The notes below the pieces were generated by a model that saw only the letters and a program-made list of their open reading frames with translations, had not been told where the DNA came from and did no database searches. Position numbers and translations under genes: made by a program. This document shows, piece after piece, positions 29,188 through 37,711 of a stretch of DNA of 64,000 nucleotides (its first letter is position 1; every line of letters starts with the position of its first letter). Source of the DNA: G965261055 sp965261055 [NCBI: Fibrobacteria bacterium]. Lineage in GTDB: Bacteria > Fibrobacterota > Fibrobacteria > UBA11236. The stretch spans positions 1,240,001 to 1,304,000 of the forward strand of contig OZ253440.1 of NCBI GenBank assembly GCA_965261055.1, in the 5' to 3' direction.

Positions 29188-30040
29188 AATACAAATTCTC
29201 CCATTTAATAGATTCCCAAGAATAAGAAATCGTCTTTAATTTTTCTTTTAAGCTTTGATGTTGATTTAGTAAATCTTTAGCTCTTTCCAGCTTACTATAA
29301 TATAAAGCTAAAGCAACTCCTAACTGTTCAGCTTGATCTTCTCTAGATAAAGCCTGCTCTAAGATAGGTAAAATATGTGCTGTTAAATACAAACCAACAC
29401 ACCTCCACAATCTAGGATCAACACGCCGACTAGCTGCCACCCGTTCTTGTGCATATTGAATAAGCATATCTCTCAATATGGCATTAGCTTTATCCTCCAA
29501 ACCATAAATTAAATTGATATTAACGCCTAAAAAGAGTGCTTTTAAAACCATTTGATTCCAAGCATCTTGTTTTAGATACAGCATAGGATAAGGGTTGTAA
29601 ATACAAATTCCTTCAAATACAGATTGTATTGAGTTTCGTAATCCATCTCTGACTCTCTGATAATGACCGTCTATTTCAGGATAGAATACAAGTCCCTTAT
29701 AATATGCAATACGCTCTTTATAATCAGCAAACTGTATTAATTGATCTAAAGTTTTTTGATAACCTTCATTAACTGGTAAATACAAAATACAATACACTCT
29801 TAAAAACTCAACTATGTTCCACTGTTTAAAATCAATTTCATAAGGAAATGGGTTTTTAACAAAATTTACCCGAGCTAACGATTTAGAAAAAATATTAAGA
29901 CGACTATATGCTAAGAAAAAAGCATTCTTTTGACCATTTTGGACTCCTTCCAAAATTTGTTCTAAATTTTTCTGTTCGTCTCGGCTCAGAAGATTTAAAA
30001 CTACATCATCAAAAATTTGTTTAGTACTTGTATTTATCAT
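29162..30040 (-). CDS. eboA: EboA-like protein
   Basis: The 292-residue, mostly helical protein has no signal peptide. The C-terminal half carries KALFLGVNINLIYGLEDKAN near 166 and MLIQYAQERVAASRRVDPRL followed by W-R near 192. This is the hallmark of EboA-domain proteins (Y-A-x-E-R-x-A-A-x-R-x-V-x-P-x-L-W-R). EboA is a protein of unknown biochemical function encoded with EboB in an operon shared by cyanobacteria, Bacteroidota and others. In cyanobacterial scytonemin clusters the ebo genes are needed for exporting a precursor to the periplasm. Here eboA-eboB lie between rpe and ribF with close spacing or overlap, an unusual reduced setting. Confidence 0.75.
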   Translation of the reverse strand: MINTSTKQIFDDVVLNLLSRDEQKNLEQILEGVQNGQKNAFFLAYSRLNIFSKSLARVNFVKNPFPYEIDFKQWNIVEFLRVYCILYLPVNEGYQKTLDQLIQFADYKERIAYYKGLVFYPEIDGHYQRVRDGLRNSIQSVFEGICIYNPYPMLYLKQDAWNQMVLKALFLGVNINLIYGLEDKANAILRDMLIQYAQERVAASRRVDPRLWRCVGLYLTAHILPILEQALSREDQAEQLGVALALYYSKLERAKDLLNQHQSLKEKLKTISYSWESIKWENLYYDKSTQVD

Positions 30041-30065
30041 AGTAAATTCTGAAAATTTGCACCTT

Positions 30066-30719
30066 TTATTTCTCTAAACTACAACGAATAGTTTTTACAG
30101 CCTCAGCAATATTTTCTTTCTCGAAAATACTAGAACCAAAAACAATATCATTTGCACCAGCTTCTAACGCTAAATGCACATTGTTTTCATTCCATCCTCC
30201 ATCAACCTGAATATCCATAGGTTTTTCAGTCAACTCTTTGCGAATCCACTTTATTTTATCTAATTGATTCAGTATAAGACTCTGCCCCCCAAATCCAGGC
30301 TCTACAGTCATCACTAGAATTAAATCAACTTTAGATAAAATGGGTTTCAAAATTTCTATAGGTGTTTGAGGTTTCAGAGTAATTCCTACACGAAACCCAA
30401 AATTCCTCATCTTTTGAATTGTTTCCAACGGATTTTTCAAAGTTTCAATATGTACTGTAACTCCATCAACTCTAATTCTTTTTAACTCTTCAAAATAATC
30501 CCAAGGATTAGTTACCATTAAATGCACATCAAAAAAAAGAGATGTACAAAAGCGTAAAGATTTAATAACAGGATACCCAAAAGACAGATTAGGTACAAAA
30601 TGACCATCCATTACATCTAAATGCAGGTGATCTACACCAACAGATTCTACTATTTTTACTTGATCGCCGAGTTTAGAAAAATCAGCGTTTAAAACGCTAG
30701 CAGATAAAATTCTGTTCAC
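30066..30719 (-). CDS. rpe: Ribulose-phosphate 3-epimerase
   Basis: Rpe interconverts ribulose-5-phosphate and xylulose-5-phosphate in the pentose phosphate pathway. The TIM-barrel protein shows ILSASVLNADFSKLG, HLDVMDGHFVPNLSFG near 33 (metal-binding His and Asp), FFDVHLMVTNP near 64, VTHIE-like VTVHIETL, LILVMTVEPGFGGQ near 133 and IQVDGGWN near 170. The start is taken as GTG at 30717-30719 because AAGG lies 9 bases upstream; a TTG three codons earlier is the alternative. It is the upstream neighbour of eboA (25-base gap) and follows the YHS gene. Confidence 0.93.
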   Translation of the reverse strand: MNRILSASVLNADFSKLGDQVKIVESVGVDHLHLDVMDGHFVPNLSFGYPVIKSLRFCTSLFFDVHLMVTNPWDYFEELKRIRVDGVTVHIETLKNPLETIQKMRNFGFRVGITLKPQTPIEILKPILSKVDLILVMTVEPGFGGQSLILNQLDKIKWIRKELTEKPMDIQVDGGWNENNVHLALEAGANDIVFGSSIFEKENIAEAVKTIRCSLEK

Positions 30720-30730
30720 TTTAATCAACC

Positions 30731-31246
30731 TTATTTAATTTCAAATTTTTTGTAAGAAGTTATTTTTAAAACAGAAGACCATTGTTTCTCAGCCTTCTTA
30801 ATAAAGCTTTTTTTCTTTTTAGACCATCGTTGAGCGTGCAAAGAATTATAATGTAGATATAATTTTCCATTATAAACAGTCCATGCTGTTTTAGGTTCAG
30901 TCTTTGCCACATAACCAAGAGCTGCGGCCAAAGCACAATACCCTCCATATTGAGGAGCATATTTATAAGGATCATTTACAAATTTATTTCGATTAGCTTC
31001 TGAAGAAAACCTCCAAATTACACTGTTCCATTCGTAAGTCAAGTCTGCCAAACCTTTTTTAGCGGATTTATCCACAAAATAAGCAACAGGATCATAACCT
31101 CTAATTGCTAATCCTTTAGGACTATAGTATTTAGGAATAGATCCCTCAGGTCTTGGAATTAATTCTGGTTGACTAAAAGCAGATTTAATATCAACAGCAA
31201 AAATACTAAAAATGATCAATAGAATACACAACAATGTTTTTTTCAC
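30731..31246 (-). CDS. Exported YHS-domain protein
   Basis: The 171-residue protein begins with a signal peptide (MKKTLLCILLIIFSIFAVDI, then KSAFSQ, a likely cleavage site). The mature part contains a YHS-type domain: LAIRGYDPVAYFVDKSAKKG near 47, WRFSSEANRNKFVNDPYKYA near 77, then PQYGGYCALAAALG near 98. YHS domains are short, putatively metal-binding modules found with copper and other metal enzymes. In this exported form, common in Proteobacteria and Bacteroidota, the function is unknown. The C-terminus is Lys-rich. Start GTG at 31244-31246 with AAAGGA upstream. Confidence 0.75.
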   Translation of the reverse strand: MKKTLLCILLIIFSIFAVDIKSAFSQPELIPRPEGSIPKYYSPKGLAIRGYDPVAYFVDKSAKKGLADLTYEWNSVIWRFSSEANRNKFVNDPYKYAPQYGGYCALAAALGYVAKTEPKTAWTVYNGKLYLHYNSLHAQRWSKKKKSFIKKAEKQWSSVLKITSYKKFEIK

Positions 31247-31300
31247 AATACTTCCTTTAATACTTAAAGTATAAATTTAGTAATTATATACATTTCAAAT

Positions 31301-31343
31301 ATGACAAAAAATGTAATTGGCTCAAATTTAAGACTCTATTAGA
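31301..31343 (+). pseudogene. decayed copy of the DUF2237 gene start
   Basis: This stretch reads MTKNVIGSNLRLY and then TAG. The intact gene at 31486 begins MAKNILGTNLKPC. The nucleotide match over about 36 bases is high. It looks like the 5' remnant of a duplicated DUF2237 gene; what follows to 31485 no longer aligns clearly. The whole 31247-31485 interval is also the divergent promoter region for the YHS and DUF2237 genes. Confidence 0.55.
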
Positions 31344-31485
31344 GTTCATTATTATCGTTATTACAATTATACCATAGATAACTTAAGAGGATTATAAAAA
31401 TCAATCATAATCATTGGTATCCTAACCTTAGAAATTTTATCACTCATCTTTACTAAATTAAAGACTGAGTAACTATATTTTAGAC

Positions 31486-31842
31486 ATGGCAAAAAATATA
31501 CTTGGGACAAATTTAAAACCTTGTTGTTATTCTCCTATGGCTGGATTTTATCGTAACGGAAGTTGTGACACAGGGACTGAAGATATTGGAATGCATACAA
31601 TCTGTGTTCATATCACCGAGAAGTTTTTAATGTTTAGCAAACAAATGGGTAATGATTTAAGCACTTCCATTCCAGAATACAATTTTACAGGTCTTAAGGA
31701 AGGAGCGAAATGGTGCCTGTGTTTAAGTCGTTGGATTGAAGCTTATAAACAAGGTTATGCCCCTAAAATTGATCTTGAGGCTACCCATGTTTCCGTCATT
31801 GAGCATCTAGATCTAGATATTTTAAAAGAATACAGTATTTAA
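31486..31842 (+). CDS. DUF2237 family protein
   Basis: The 118-residue protein has the complete DUF2237 pattern: NILGTNLKPCCYSPMAGFYR near 4, NGSCDTGTEDIGMHTICVHI near 24, FLMFSKQMGNDLSTSIPEYN near 48, then FTGLKEGAKWCLCLSRWIEA near 68 and a final LEATH. Cys residues at C-x-C and D-x-G-x-H are conserved. The fold and function are not established in this family, which occurs in many bacteria as a single-copy small gene. It has no co-directional neighbour within 1 kb. The ATG at 31486 gives the usual length. Confidence 0.85.
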   Translation: MAKNILGTNLKPCCYSPMAGFYRNGSCDTGTEDIGMHTICVHITEKFLMFSKQMGNDLSTSIPEYNFTGLKEGAKWCLCLSRWIEAYKQGYAPKIDLEATHVSVIEHLDLDILKEYSI

Positions 31843-31879
31843 AATTTTGTACTCAATCTAAGAATCATTATTTAAAATA

Positions 31880-32740
31880 AGAAATTTTAAGCTAATATAG
31901 ATACAACTTCAATAGTCTTTGTGCTTGAAGTTGAACAATAGTTAGTATTTGAAAGATTTAATTTAATATCAGTCATTCCCATAGACAATCCTTTTTTAAC
32001 AATGTCCTTGTTCGTCAACCATTACTTTAGCAAAATCCGAAGAACTCCACACAACGATCAAAGTATTATTTTTAATATGCAAATTTTGTATTCCCAATTT
32101 CAAAGAATCATTTAAAAGAACTTGGACTTGTGAATTGATATCCAAACTTAAATCAATATTTTTTCTAGAACGCAAATGTCTTTCAACTTGGAATGCTGTA
32201 TCTATATTAGAAATTGCTTTTAATGTAAAATACCTAGAGCATAAAAGATCAACCATTCCATTACTATCTATGAGCTATCCTGGTATCATTAGAACCCCAT
32301 GATATACTCTTATCCAATAGTTTTTTAGGAAGAAAAGTCACTTCTGCTTGAAAATTTTTCAAAACGGTAGTGTCTCTAGGTATATGTGATGTTGTATCAT
32401 GTATCAATATCTTTAAAAATCAATTTACAACAATGCCACTTCCATCTTCTTCCTAATACACTTACTTTTGTAAACCTAGTCGCAACAGATATAACAACTC
32501 CCAAAGAATCAACTCTAAACACTATCTGAGAACCAAAGTATCTCTTTAAAATCAAAGTTTACGGGTAAAATGTTCGTAGTTAATTGAATCGTATCTTTTC
32601 TTTCAATAAAACTTGTTCCTCTAAATTTATTTTTTGCACAAGATTTAATTATTGAAAGTTAGTCTCTAACAATTCACAAGGTGCTATTATTCCCCATGAA
32701 AAAACCATAATTATTCTTAAAAATTATATTGTAACTTCAT
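31880..32740 (-). pseudogene. remnant of a multi-BIG2 surface protein
   Basis: The 31843-32945 interval has no intact gene. Minus-strand fragments in shifting frames repeat the BIG2 pattern three times. One reads ERKDTIQLTTNILPVNFDFK, then WFSDS, RVDSLGVVISVAT and FTKVSVLG. The next has NFQAEVTFLPKKLLDKSISW and IDSNGMVD. The third, open over about 86 codons, has LKLGIQNLHIKNN, VWSSSDFAKVMVDEQG, then after a shift GLSMGMTDIKLNL and TKTIEVVS. The W-x-S-S-D then V-D-x-x-G-x-V then V-x-V order is that of bacterial Ig-like group 2 domains. Stops and slips separate them, so this is a dead gene. Confidence 0.55.
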
Positions 32741-32801
32741 CACTTTCCATGATCGGGAACTAGCTTTTTTACGATAGCTTAGACATTAAATAAGTATCTC
32801 C

Positions 32802-32849
32802 TTGCTTGAATGCTTGTTGCTTGAATGCTTGAATGCTTGAATGCTTGAA
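32802..32849. repeat. 8-bp tandem repeat TTGAATGC
   Basis: TTGAATGC is present three times in tandem at 32821-32844, with a further copy at 32806-32813 and a partial unit after. It lies upstream of dusA in otherwise non-coding sequence. Confidence 0.9.
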
Positions 32850-32945
32850 AACAACCACAATTTAATTTGTTTGTTTATGAACTAAATTAATCCATTATTA
32901 AATAGAGAATTAAAAGAAATTAAAGGTTTTCTATGTTTTAAACAC

Positions 32946-33920
32946 ATGGAAAAAAAAACTATTAATCGTCGATTTAGTATAGCTCCCATGATGGAGTACA
33001 CCGACCGTCATTTTCGTTACTTTTGTCGTTTACTAACCAAGAAAGCGTTGTTATACACAGAAATGGTCACAACAGGTGCAATTCTATACGGTCATCGTCA
33101 AAGAATCTTGGGTTTTGAACCTATTGAAAACCCTATTGCATTTCAAATTGGTGGTTCAAATCCACAAGAAATGGCAGAATCCTCAAAAATTATAGAAGAT
33201 TGGGGATATAATGAAATTAATATCAATATTGGCTGCCCTAGTAGCCAAGTACAAAAGGGTAAAATAGGGGTTTGTTTAATGACTCAAACCAATCTTGTTC
33301 AAAAATGTATTGAACAAATGAAAAAAAAAACAACTTTACCAATTACAGTCAAGACTCGAATAGGTGTAAATAACTTCGACTCTTATGAGTTCTTATCTAA
33401 TTTTATCAAAGATATAAATTCAGTAGGTATTGATTCTTTCACCATTCACGCTCGTAAAGCTTGGTTAAAAGGTTTAAATCCAAAACAAAATAGAGAGAAA
33501 CCACCTTTGCATTATGAAACAGTTTATAAAATTAAAGAAGACCTTCCATTTCTTGAAATTATTTTGAACGGTGGTATTGTTTCACTAGAAGACGGGCTGC
33601 AACACTTAAATAAAATAGATGGAGTTATGTTAGGGAGAGAGCCTTACCGAAATCCTTTTTTATTAAATCAAATAGACTCTTTATTTTTTAATCAACCTGA
33701 AAACTCTAAAACTAGACAAGATATTTTACTTGAGTATGAACCTTACATCGCTAAGCAAGTTGAACAAGGTGTAAAATTACACCACATCACTCGCCATTTG
33801 GCAGGCTTATTTTTAGGTCAAAAAAAAGCAAAAATATGGAGAACATATATTAATGAACAATCTTTAAGAAAACCATCTTGTAAAACAATTTTATCTAACT
33901 CACTAAATATCTTTAACTAA
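32946..33920 (+). CDS. dusA: tRNA dihydrouridine synthase DusA
   Basis: DusA reduces uridine at D-loop positions 20/20a of tRNA with FMN and NADPH. The 324 residues show the barrel motifs SIAPMMEYTDRHFRYFCRLL near 11, LYTEMVTTGAI, PIAFQIGGSNPQEMAE, and INIGCPSSQVQKGKIGVCLM near 93 with the active-site Cys. The DusA-specific HARKAWLKGLNPKQNREKPP is near 167, and ILNGGI and GVMLGREPYRNP follow. All are intact. Length is typical. The BamA-like gene starts 9 bases downstream. Confidence 0.94.
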   Translation: MEKKTINRRFSIAPMMEYTDRHFRYFCRLLTKKALLYTEMVTTGAILYGHRQRILGFEPIENPIAFQIGGSNPQEMAESSKIIEDWGYNEININIGCPSSQVQKGKIGVCLMTQTNLVQKCIEQMKKKTTLPITVKTRIGVNNFDSYEFLSNFIKDINSVGIDSFTIHARKAWLKGLNPKQNREKPPLHYETVYKIKEDLPFLEIILNGGIVSLEDGLQHLNKIDGVMLGREPYRNPFLLNQIDSLFFNQPENSKTRQDILLEYEPYIAKQVEQGVKLHHITRHLAGLFLGQKKAKIWRTYINEQSLRKPSCKTILSNSLNIFN

Positions 33921-33928
33921 AATCTCTT

Positions 33929-35641
33929 GTGTCTTCTATTAACTTTTCTATTTGGATACTAATTTTATTTCTCAATATTAGTTACGGAAAATCAAACCCT
34001 ATCATCCGATCTTCAGATTTAGACGATTCTTTTAAAGCAAAAGTTATTACCATAAAATATGAGATTCTTGATGCCTTTGATGAATCAAAGATTAATTCCC
34101 AAGTAGAAGAAATGACATTCAACATTGGAAATACCTTACATATCAAATCGAAACATAATACGATTTCTAATCGCCTACTATTTAAAAAACATGATTGGGT
34201 CACAAAAAATACTCTACTTGAAACAGAAAAAAGACTAAGATCTGAAAAGTTTCTTGCAGACGCTTTTATATTTACCCAAACTGTAAATAATGAAACAACT
34301 ATTTTTGTTAAAGTCTTAGATCAATTCTCAACATCTATCCCAATCACAATCCAAAAACCAAATGGACGTTTTATTTTTTCAGCTGGAGTTCTTGAAAGTA
34401 ACTTTTTAGGCTACGGTCAAAAAATTGGACTTTTTTATAAACAAGATCTTGATCGAAGCAGTGGGTTTATAGAGTATAAAAACACATCTCTATCGCCCTT
34501 TGATTTACTAATAGATGTTAAATTAGTTAAAAGTGACGACGGATTTGAAATTTTCACAAAGTTTGAAAAACAACTTTACTCGAAATCACAAAAATGGGGC
34601 TTCAAAACTCAATTCAATTTAATTAAAAAAGATCCTTTTATCTACCTTTCTGGAAATGAAGATTCTTTAAGATTTAAAGCAGCAAAAGGAGAGAGGGGTT
34701 ACATTTTCAGATACCCCAACACAAAAACTCAAACAACTTTTTTTTCTTTAATTCGATCATATGGAAATAAAATAAAATATAATTTATCTCTTGATTTTAA
34801 ACAGAATTCAACACAACCTAATATTTCTATTATATTAAATTCAATATACCAATCTCATCCACAATCATCTCTCGGTATTCAATATTCACCCGAATTTTTC
34901 AAAGATTATTTATTAGGTTTTTCGTTAGAGATTAACGACTATACTTATAAAAGTATAAAAAATTACAATCAAGTTAAGTGGAATGAAGATATTGCAGTTG
35001 GTTATCAATTTAAAAACTCACTATATCAAAATCTTGGATTTTTAAATGCACGACATTCTAAACTTTTCCTAAAACATTCCTTTTCTTGGTTTAATATTTA
35101 CAAAAACCAAATTTGGTCAACTCAAAATTCTTTAGATTATTTTTTTACACCCTCCCTTCATCTATCAAATAATATCTTTTCTAATGGAACCCTTACTAGT
35201 GATGCTCAGTATCAATGGAGATACACTAAATTATTATCCACATATTTAGCTCTATCATGGAAACACTTCTTTAATCAAGGCCTTTCACATCAAATCACAT
35301 TAGGATCTGAGAGTGGTTTAAATGCTTTCCCAAACCGTACTTTTGCTGGACAAGCTAGACTCTTATTTCAAATAGAAGAACGCTTTTTTCCGTCCTTTGA
35401 AATTTTCACCGCAATCCCTGTATTTGCTGTATTTTTAAACGCTGGAAACACATTTTCTTCTTCTAGAGAACTTAATTTGAATGGTTTACATTACTCTGCT
35501 GGCATTGGATTAAGAGTAGGATTAACTCGATCTGTTCAAAAAATCATCAACCACATTAACCTTGCTATTCCTTTAGATAGACAAACTAAAGTATCCTTTA
35601 ATAATCTGGTTTTCAGTATTTTAGCAAAAACTAATCTTTAG
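33929..35641 (+). CDS. BamA/Omp85-like outer-membrane protein
   Basis: The 570-residue protein has a signal peptide (MSSINFSIWILILFLNISYG) and a periplasmic part to about 130. A POTRA-like unit includes SNRLLFKKHDWVTKNTLLET near 88 and EKRLRSEKFLADAF. The long remainder is made of alternating amphipathic strands with aromatic girdles, ending in a terminal strand (KVSFNNLVFSILAKTNL). These fit the Omp85 superfamily, but the protein is shorter than BamA and seems to have only one or two POTRA units, so it is not a typical BamA. It may insert or export an envelope component. Start GTG at 33929; no strong RBS is seen. Confidence 0.6.
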   Translation: MSSINFSIWILILFLNISYGKSNPIIRSSDLDDSFKAKVITIKYEILDAFDESKINSQVEEMTFNIGNTLHIKSKHNTISNRLLFKKHDWVTKNTLLETEKRLRSEKFLADAFIFTQTVNNETTIFVKVLDQFSTSIPITIQKPNGRFIFSAGVLESNFLGYGQKIGLFYKQDLDRSSGFIEYKNTSLSPFDLLIDVKLVKSDDGFEIFTKFEKQLYSKSQKWGFKTQFNLIKKDPFIYLSGNEDSLRFKAAKGERGYIFRYPNTKTQTTFFSLIRSYGNKIKYNLSLDFKQNSTQPNISIILNSIYQSHPQSSLGIQYSPEFFKDYLLGFSLEINDYTYKSIKNYNQVKWNEDIAVGYQFKNSLYQNLGFLNARHSKLFLKHSFSWFNIYKNQIWSTQNSLDYFFTPSLHLSNNIFSNGTLTSDAQYQWRYTKLLSTYLALSWKHFFNQGLSHQITLGSESGLNAFPNRTFAGQARLLFQIEERFFPSFEIFTAIPVFAVFLNAGNTFSSSRELNLNGLHYSAGIGLRVGLTRSVQKIINHINLAIPLDRQTKVSFNNLVFSILAKTNL

Positions 35642-35643
35642 TT

Positions 35644-35662
35644 AAAAAACTGTTAGTTTTTT
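35644..35662. terminator. bidirectional hairpin between convergent genes
   Basis: AAAAAACT (35644-35651) and AGTTTTTT (35655-35662) form a stem with a 3-base loop. It lies just past the stop of the Omp85-like gene and overlaps the stop codon of pgsA, with T-rich sequence on both strands. It suits a shared intrinsic terminator, though the stem is AT-rich. Confidence 0.45.
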
Positions 35663-36276
35663 TGTTTTAATAAGTATCGAAAATGATAAAAATAATCAAT
35701 CCCCGAAAAAACAGTTACAACAGTAATAATCAAGACTATAAAATAAGGTATAGAAACGGTTAATAAGTGTATTAAAAATTTATGTTGAAACCAAAGAACA
35801 AAAATATCTGAAGCAACAAAGCCCACAAGTATTATAATAATTCCACCCATTTGTATTCCAGTTTTCCATTTTCCACTACAGCGAGCAGATATCACCTTTC
35901 CTTTCTGAGCGGCAAGAGTCCTTAAACCTTCAACAGCAGATTCTCTAAAATAAATCACCACAACCATCCATGTTTCAACATAACCAGAAGAAAGAAAACA
36001 TAACAAAATAGCAATATTTAAAACCTTATCAGCAAAAGGATCTAGATAAGCTCCAACTGTTGTGACATTATTTTCTTTCCTAGCGTAATAACCATCTAAA
36101 CCATCACTAATTGAAGAATATATTACAATGATTAAAGCTATTACTTTTGTAAATAAATGATTATTTATAAAATCAACATCACCATCATAAAAAAAAGAAA
36201 TAAGAAACAAAGGAACAGCAAAGATCCTAGATAAACTTAAAATATTTGCTGTACCCTTATATAACACGCTGACCAC
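35653..36276 (-). CDS. pgsA: CDP-diacylglycerol-glycerol-3-phosphate 3-phosphatidyltransferase
   Basis: PgsA makes phosphatidylglycerophosphate from CDP-diacylglycerol and glycerol-3-phosphate, leading to phosphatidylglycerol. The 207-residue membrane protein has the CDP-alcohol phosphotransferase signature D-G-x2-A-R-x8-G-x3-D-x3-D in SDGLDGYYARKENNVTTVG followed by AYLDPFADK, near residue 58. Several hydrophobic segments flank it. NILSLSRIFAVPLFLISFF at the start and VIYFRESAVEGLRTLAAQKG (near 108) fit PgsA better than other CDP-alcohol enzymes. It overlaps nadK by 20 bases; the two genes are translationally coupled. Confidence 0.9.
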   Translation of the reverse strand: MVSVLYKGTANILSLSRIFAVPLFLISFFYDGDVDFINNHLFTKVIALIIVIYSSISDGLDGYYARKENNVTTVGAYLDPFADKVLNIAILLCFLSSGYVETWMVVVIYFRESAVEGLRTLAAQKGKVISARCSGKWKTGIQMGGIIIILVGFVASDIFVLWFQHKFLIHLLTVSIPYFIVLIITVVTVFSGIDYFYHFRYLLKQKN

Positions 36277-37141
36277 TCCATCCCAATTTTTCCCGTATAG
36301 ACTTAAAAAAAGAAGCTCCCTCTGGTTTTAATAATTTTAATTTATGTTTTTCTTGCCTAATCTCAACGCGATTAGAAATCCCCAAAGGAAAGTTTTCTTT
36401 ACCATCTACAATAAGGGTGGTTGATAAGGGTTCCTCGTTCTTTTTAGTCGACAAAGACAGTGAAAATTTTGATGGTAAAACTAAAGGTCGAACTGACAGA
36501 GATGTTGGATTCATTGGAGTTAAGACACATAAATCTGATTGAGGGTATAAAATAGGCCCACCAGCTGATAAAGAATATCCCGTAGATCCTATCGCGGTAC
36601 TTATAATTAAACCATCTGACCAATAATTAGTTAAATACTCATTGTTAATTGTAACTTCTAAATCGATCAGATGATGCTGTTCTGAATGAAACACAGCATC
36701 ATTAAAAAAGGGTTCTGAAAAAACTTTATTCGAATTTCCATCAAAAACATTAACCCTCATAACTGAAGTCTCAACAATATCGTAAATACCTGTCGATACT
36801 GTTTCTAACATTTTATCGACTCTAGAAAAAGGAACATTAGCTAAAAACCCAACTTTACCTAAATTAATCCCTAATAATAAAGCACTAATTCCCATACAAA
36901 ACCTAGCCATCGATAAAAAAGTACCATCGCCACCTAGCGAAACAACTAACTCACATTTGTTTTTAAAATCATTTTCAGATAAACAGCAATCCTTCACAAC
37001 ATCCTTTTGTATTTGATTATCTAAGAAAAAAATATTTTTATTTTTATTATTTTTAGACCATAATAAAATTTCATGAGTGATTTCTCTCACCTCTAACGAA
37101 TCTTTAAAACAAATAAAACCTATGTTTTTAATGGACTTCAC
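36257..37141 (-). CDS. nadK: NAD kinase
   Basis: NadK phosphorylates NAD to NADP with ATP. The protein has the GGDGTFLSMARF motif near 71 and NDAVFHSEQHHLIDLEVTIN in place of the more usual N-E-x-x; the frame is nevertheless clear. YWSDGLIISTAIGSTGYSLS near 179 (TGSTAYSLSAGG-like) and PILYPQ follow. The start is taken as the GTG at 37139-37141 (V-KSIKNIGFICF), which gives 294 residues; the frame extends to a TTG 7 codons upstream. It precedes and overlaps pgsA. Confidence 0.9.
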   Translation of the reverse strand: MKSIKNIGFICFKDSLEVREITHEILLWSKNNKNKNIFFLDNQIQKDVVKDCCLSENDFKNKCELVVSLGGDGTFLSMARFCMGISALLLGINLGKVGFLANVPFSRVDKMLETVSTGIYDIVETSVMRVNVFDGNSNKVFSEPFFNDAVFHSEQHHLIDLEVTINNEYLTNYWSDGLIISTAIGSTGYSLSAGGPILYPQSDLCVLTPMNPTSLSVRPLVLPSKFSLSLSTKKNEEPLSTTLIVDGKENFPLGISNRVEIRQEKHKLKLLKPEGASFFKSIREKLGWSGQRVI

Positions 37142-37199
37142 AATATAAAAGATAAAAAACAACTAAAGTTCTTATTACTTTTTTTACTTTTCTAGCACA

Positions 37200-37690
37200 A
37201 ATTAAATTCTTTGTCCAATGTTGAAAAATAAATTTTTCCACACTTACTGAATCAATGGATAAACGCGGGGATCAGAACTAAAAATAAGTTCTACACTCAC
37301 AATTTTTTTCAATTTAACTCATCTTCTTTTTCTATTAAAACGTTTTGATAGTCGGTGCTACTCAAAGTCATTTTAAAAGAACGACTACGAATATTCATAT
37401 TTTTAATTTAAGTAACATAAAACATAAAAGAGCATTGCAATAATTTTTTACCCCCTTCCAAATCAAATTATCTCCAAAAACATCCGATATATTATCAGGT
37501 TCACTATAAAGAGTGATAATGGTTTCTGAACTTACCTAAATAATACCTTTCAAACAAATACTACCACTTCCCTTTAAACAATTAGAATCAACCAAAATAT
37601 AGTTTAATAAATGATGATCCTTAATATAACCTGTTAAAGGTTTTTTGATAATTTTTGTTTCTTCAAAAACCTTCAACAAAGTCTTTTGAT
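37200..37690 (-). pseudogene. degraded, unassigned coding sequence
   Basis: The 37142-37711 interval lacks an intact gene. On the minus strand a frame from about 37680 reads LLKVFEETKIIKKPLTGYIK, then DHHLLNYILVDSNCLKGSG and GII, is broken by a TAG, and continues SSETIITLYSEPDNISDVFG with DNLIWKG. Another piece begins MNIRSRSFKMTLSSTDYQNV. The single-stop open frame of about 95 codons and its protein-like composition suggest a decayed gene. The family was not recognised. Confidence 0.35.
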
Positions 37691-37711
37691 AATTAAAAAT
37701 ATATAATCGTT

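Noticed and set aside
32806-32849. TTGAATGC repeats as a CRISPR array
   Set aside because: The units are only 8 bases, directly adjacent, without spacers; no cas genes are present.
35234-35242. TTATCCACA (DnaA box) in the Omp85-like gene
   Set aside because: A single copy inside a gene, with another isolated copy near 31068; about one is expected by chance in sequence of this size and composition, and there is no cluster.
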